The position numbers and the translations under genes are program-made. Under the pieces are notes generated by a model. It was not told the DNA's origin. It made no database searches and saw only the letters and a list, made by a program, of their open reading frames with translations. 64,000 bases of DNA from Ampelocalamus luodianensis (lineage: Eukaryota > Streptophyta > Magnoliopsida > Poales > Poaceae): positions 27,269,080 through 27,333,079 of the forward strand of contig CM070617.1 in the NCBI GenBank assembly GCA_036346255.1. Reading direction: 5' to 3'. Every line of letters starts with the position of its first letter. Within the stretch, counting starts at the first letter, position 1. This document shows positions 61,120 to 64,000 of the stretch, in pieces.

Positions 61120-61888
61120 CCCGGGACAAGGAAATTTGGGTTAGCAACAAAACCTTAAATCTAGAAGTTGATGAAAACGAAAAGCTAACGTTTAGGGGAA
61201 TGAGGTATCACCCTAAACAAAAGCCAAAATAACAAGCATAAAAACTTTAAATGCTTTCAAAGAGGCTCCAAAACAGCAAGGGGAACACCAAACCAAATCT
61301 CAACTTCTCGATGCCATTAACCCGTATTGAATGAACGAACAATGGGTTGAGAAGATAAAATTTCAGCACACTACATGAAGTCTACACTACCCAAGAGCAA
61401 GGTTAAGGCGGCAACAATAGTGTTAGATACTTAGCTAACTAGTATCACATCTTACCCTTGTATTCCCACAAGTTTTAGTTGATTAACCTCTCATTTTCTA
61501 CCCTATTTAGGACCATTGAGCTTGCTGTCCGGAAATTGAATGACCGCTGTCCAGATTTTACATCCAAGCTTCCAAGCCGAAATTTTCAACTTCAGAAACT
61601 TCAAAACCTTGTAGAGGGCAGCTAACACTTCAATTTGCCAAACTCATTGGTTCCCAAAACCCAATTAATCGATAACAACTATCTTTGGAGGGAAGGAGAG
61701 GAAAACAACTTTTAAAACTCAATTTAGAGCAAGATGAGAGAAGAAAGCTAAGATAGGTAAGGAATAAAATCTGAGAATTTACTTAAGCTTTCATAATTTA
61801 TTTGATACTTTGAAAATAAGGTTTCCAAAATATCCTAAGGACGACCAAGCTTGGGTTACTACAGTCGAAATGGCTCTGATACCAACTT
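61120..61888 (-). other. Tekay 5' untranslated leader with primer-binding site
   Basis: No coding is seen. GGTATCAGAGCC at about 61872-61883 (minus strand) matches the 3' end of initiator Met tRNA and directly follows the LTR. Confidence 0.8.
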
Positions 61889-64000
61889 TGTGAGGACCCC
61901 AGTTTATTTGGATTGTAATGCTTAACCATCCACTTGGTCCTAACATTACAAATCAAATAAACCAAGCCTCGAGATATGTATACTTCCTAAATGCAAAGAT
62001 ACACACTCGCTATAAAATGGTGCATCAATCCCATTCATTCACATAGAACCGAAGCACAACACAAGTTCAAAAGACATACATAATATAAAGAGTTATTACA
62101 AACAAGAGGCCGACCGCCAAATGACATACAACTAATAAGTAAACAGCGGAAGCAAAAGGGCCATAAGATGGCGATAAACAAAAGCCAATCAGTGTGCCTT
62201 TACCAACAAGGCAACCAACCGGACCGCCAGGCTAGTCGTCCCAAACACCACCGCAACACAACTCACAAAAGTGAGGCTCTTGGGGCTCACCTTCTTCCTC
62301 TGCAACAAAATAATTAAGCATAACATCTGAGTACAAAAATTGTTTTTGTACTGCAAGACTGACGTAAGATAATGTAACTATAATTAACTACATGCAAGCT
62401 TTATTTAAGTGGAGGAGGCTCGACTTATTTTCAAAGATAAAGCAAGTTTTATTTGCAATAATGTAATACATTAAAAGCAAGTTTGCAATTAATTTTTATT
62501 GTTCGAATAACATAATGACAATTATAACAATAGATAGATGACAACAACATCCTGGAAGTGACTAACCCAATAGTCACCACAACAATAGCATGAAGTACCC
62601 CTTCATACCACCCAGGTCAAGTTTTAAGTTTTTAAAAGGTTGTAGTCTAGTTCTTGCACGACCTTACCAAGCAATGTCCATAACCTAGGACGAGACTATT
62701 CGAATAGTTTTAACCCTGCAGGGGTGTACCAATGTACCCACACGATAGACCGCCTTTCCACCAGCCACGGTTAGCATACTACCTTTGGTATGCATGCACG
62801 GCTAAGTCTAACAAGACATTTTCCAATGGATGATGCTAATTAAGAGCCGCAACCCACGGGAGAAGGACACATTAGACAGCCTAACCGGTCTGCTAATGCT
62901 CCCCTCCAAACACCACACACAAAACACCCACCAACCAGCTCCTAATTAACACCTTCCAAAGTACTTAGCCAAGAGCGGTCCATATCCCCCTCGTGTGGTT
63001 AGCACACATTAAGCGCTTGGCTTAGTGACACAAGTAACTCGGTCCTTGGGGACTTAGGCACCATTCCAATCACTCCCAACAGATCACACCAACATACCAT
63101 TGTGCCCAAGTCAAGATATAATTTTTGTTTTCAGGTTTTGATTTGCAAATTAGTAAAACACAAGGTTGGACATAATGGAATAATAGTAACATTAGTGTGA
63201 TCAAGATCATCGACTAAGTCGATGATCGCCCAATACTACCGATATCTAGGCATAGCTAAGCAATATTTATTCGTAATCTACTAAGTGACAAGAGCTCATC
63301 CAACGAACTCTAATCACAGCAAATAACCTAGACTTAGGTAGTAGAGGATAATTATTTACCTACAGATTATGCAACTAGAGGATTAACTAATCAATTTAAC
63401 AATAAAATAGCAATGCATACATACAAGTCAAACAAAGTATTAGACTTTAAAAGTAATGGGATTAAATGGGAAATAATCAACCTGCTTGCCTGGCTGCTGT
63501 TGCTCACTATGCTGCAGAGGATCACTCTCAAGGATGGCACAATCGTCGGAACCTACCGAAAGAGCGAAAAAGAACCGATAAGAACAAAGAAAACGAAAAA
63601 GACTCTAAAACCAACTTGATTCAAATGCTCTGAAAATTTTACAGCAGCAAGGGCATGATTTATAACAAATTTATAAACAAGAACCAACTGATTTGGACTC
63701 TTAATGCAAAAGTTATGATCAAAACAAGTTTGCTCAGCTGGAAAAATTGCAATCTGTTACTATTCATCATAATTAAATTATTTGGTAAAAATTTCTAGAA
63801 AGGTGGTGTAGCTGAAATTTTTATGGTAGATCAAGCACCTCATAGTAGGAACAACCCAATTGGATTCATCTCATTTAGAGTTAAAATGATTTAGTTATGA
63901 TTTTTCAAGTTATAAAAATGAACAAAACTAAATTGCATATGAACTCTTGCAGAAAACAGTAAGATGCCTAAAGTCAATTTCAACAGCAAGTTTATTATTA
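61889..64000 (-). repeat. Right LTR (5' LTR) of the Tekay element, partial
   Basis: Aligns to 53269 onward. The LTR should extend about 1.4 kb beyond the window. Confidence 0.9.

Larger units (their letters stand above)
53269..64000 (-). mobile_element. Tekay/Del-type chromovirus (Ty3/gypsy), minus strand, right LTR cut by the window
   Basis: The left LTR (53269-56767) and right LTR (from 61889) are in direct orientation and very similar. On the minus strand the element begins in the right LTR, ends that LTR with CCTCACA, has the primer site TTGGTATCAGAGCC (61872-61885), then gag, protease, reverse transcriptase, RNase H, integrase and a chromodomain, then a purine tract AAGGGGGGAGGTT (56768-56780) and the second LTR. 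LTRs of 3.5 kb and the chromodomain fit the Tekay/Del lineage. The 5-mer ACAAC at 53264-53268 is the predicted target duplication; its partner lies outside the window. Confidence 0.9.

Overview
The window is nuclear DNA of a grass (Poaceae); the species cannot be fixed from the sequence alone. The evidence is the strong GC gradient at the 5' ends of the intact genes (RING1, the hydroxyacyl-CoA dehydrogenase), GT-AG introns, a DUF4220/DUF594 gene of the type expanded in grasses, gene-carrying Mutator-like elements, and very long (about 3.4-3.5 kb) LTRs. Only three loci look like complete host genes: a Polycomb-type RING1 E3 ligase (13828-18773, +), a 3-hydroxyacyl/3-hydroxybutyryl-CoA dehydrogenase (32912-36928, -) and a small secreted peptide (44263-44490, -). 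A fourth gene may begin at the left edge (1-93, -). Broken host genes are a DUF4220/DUF594 protein (24486-26820, -), the 3' end of a phosphatidylglycerophosphatase-like gene (30763-31927, +) and a cupin fragment carried in a transposon (42025-42600, -).

Layout. 1-1.7 kb: possible gene edge, then AT-rich spacer. 1.72-9.82 kb: a Mutator-like element with 85-bp inverted terminal repeats. It carries a GRF zinc-finger gene (+) and a decayed MULE transposase (-), and is interrupted by a decayed gypsy element that itself holds an 846-bp hAT element and a partial tandem duplication. 10.7-18.8 kb: the RING1 locus, in which promoter, exon 1 and exon 2 exist twice. 19.1-24.05 kb: a 5'-truncated LINE on the minus strand, split by a 3394-bp solo LTR with a perfect 5-bp target duplication. 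24.5-26.8 kb: DUF4220/DUF594 pseudogene. 26.8-28.9 kb: GC-rich minisatellite of about 121 bp between two 135-bp direct repeats. 29.28-30.76 kb: a Pack-MULE with a perfect 9-bp target duplication, inserted beside the splice acceptor of a phosphatidylglycerophosphatase-like exon. 32.9-36.9 kb: dehydrogenase gene with a small LTR element in its third intron. 37-44 kb: MITEs, hairpins, a 1.8-kb foldback element and a second gene-carrying MULE-like element (cupin). 44.3 kb: secreted peptide gene. 47.7-64 kb: LTR retroelements, ending in a Tekay/Del-type chromovirus (minus strand; right LTR runs off the window) inserted into a repeat-rich non-autonomous gypsy-like element.

The host genes do not form an operon or cluster; they are unrelated genes separated by nested transposons. 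The most interesting host biology is at RING1. The two 5' exon pairs end in the same splice phase, so two N-termini could be joined to one RING-RAWUL body, and an intron just before RAWUL holds an open, phase-neutral 39-codon segment with splice-like borders. All domain names are from reading translated sequence; no database search or transcript evidence was available.
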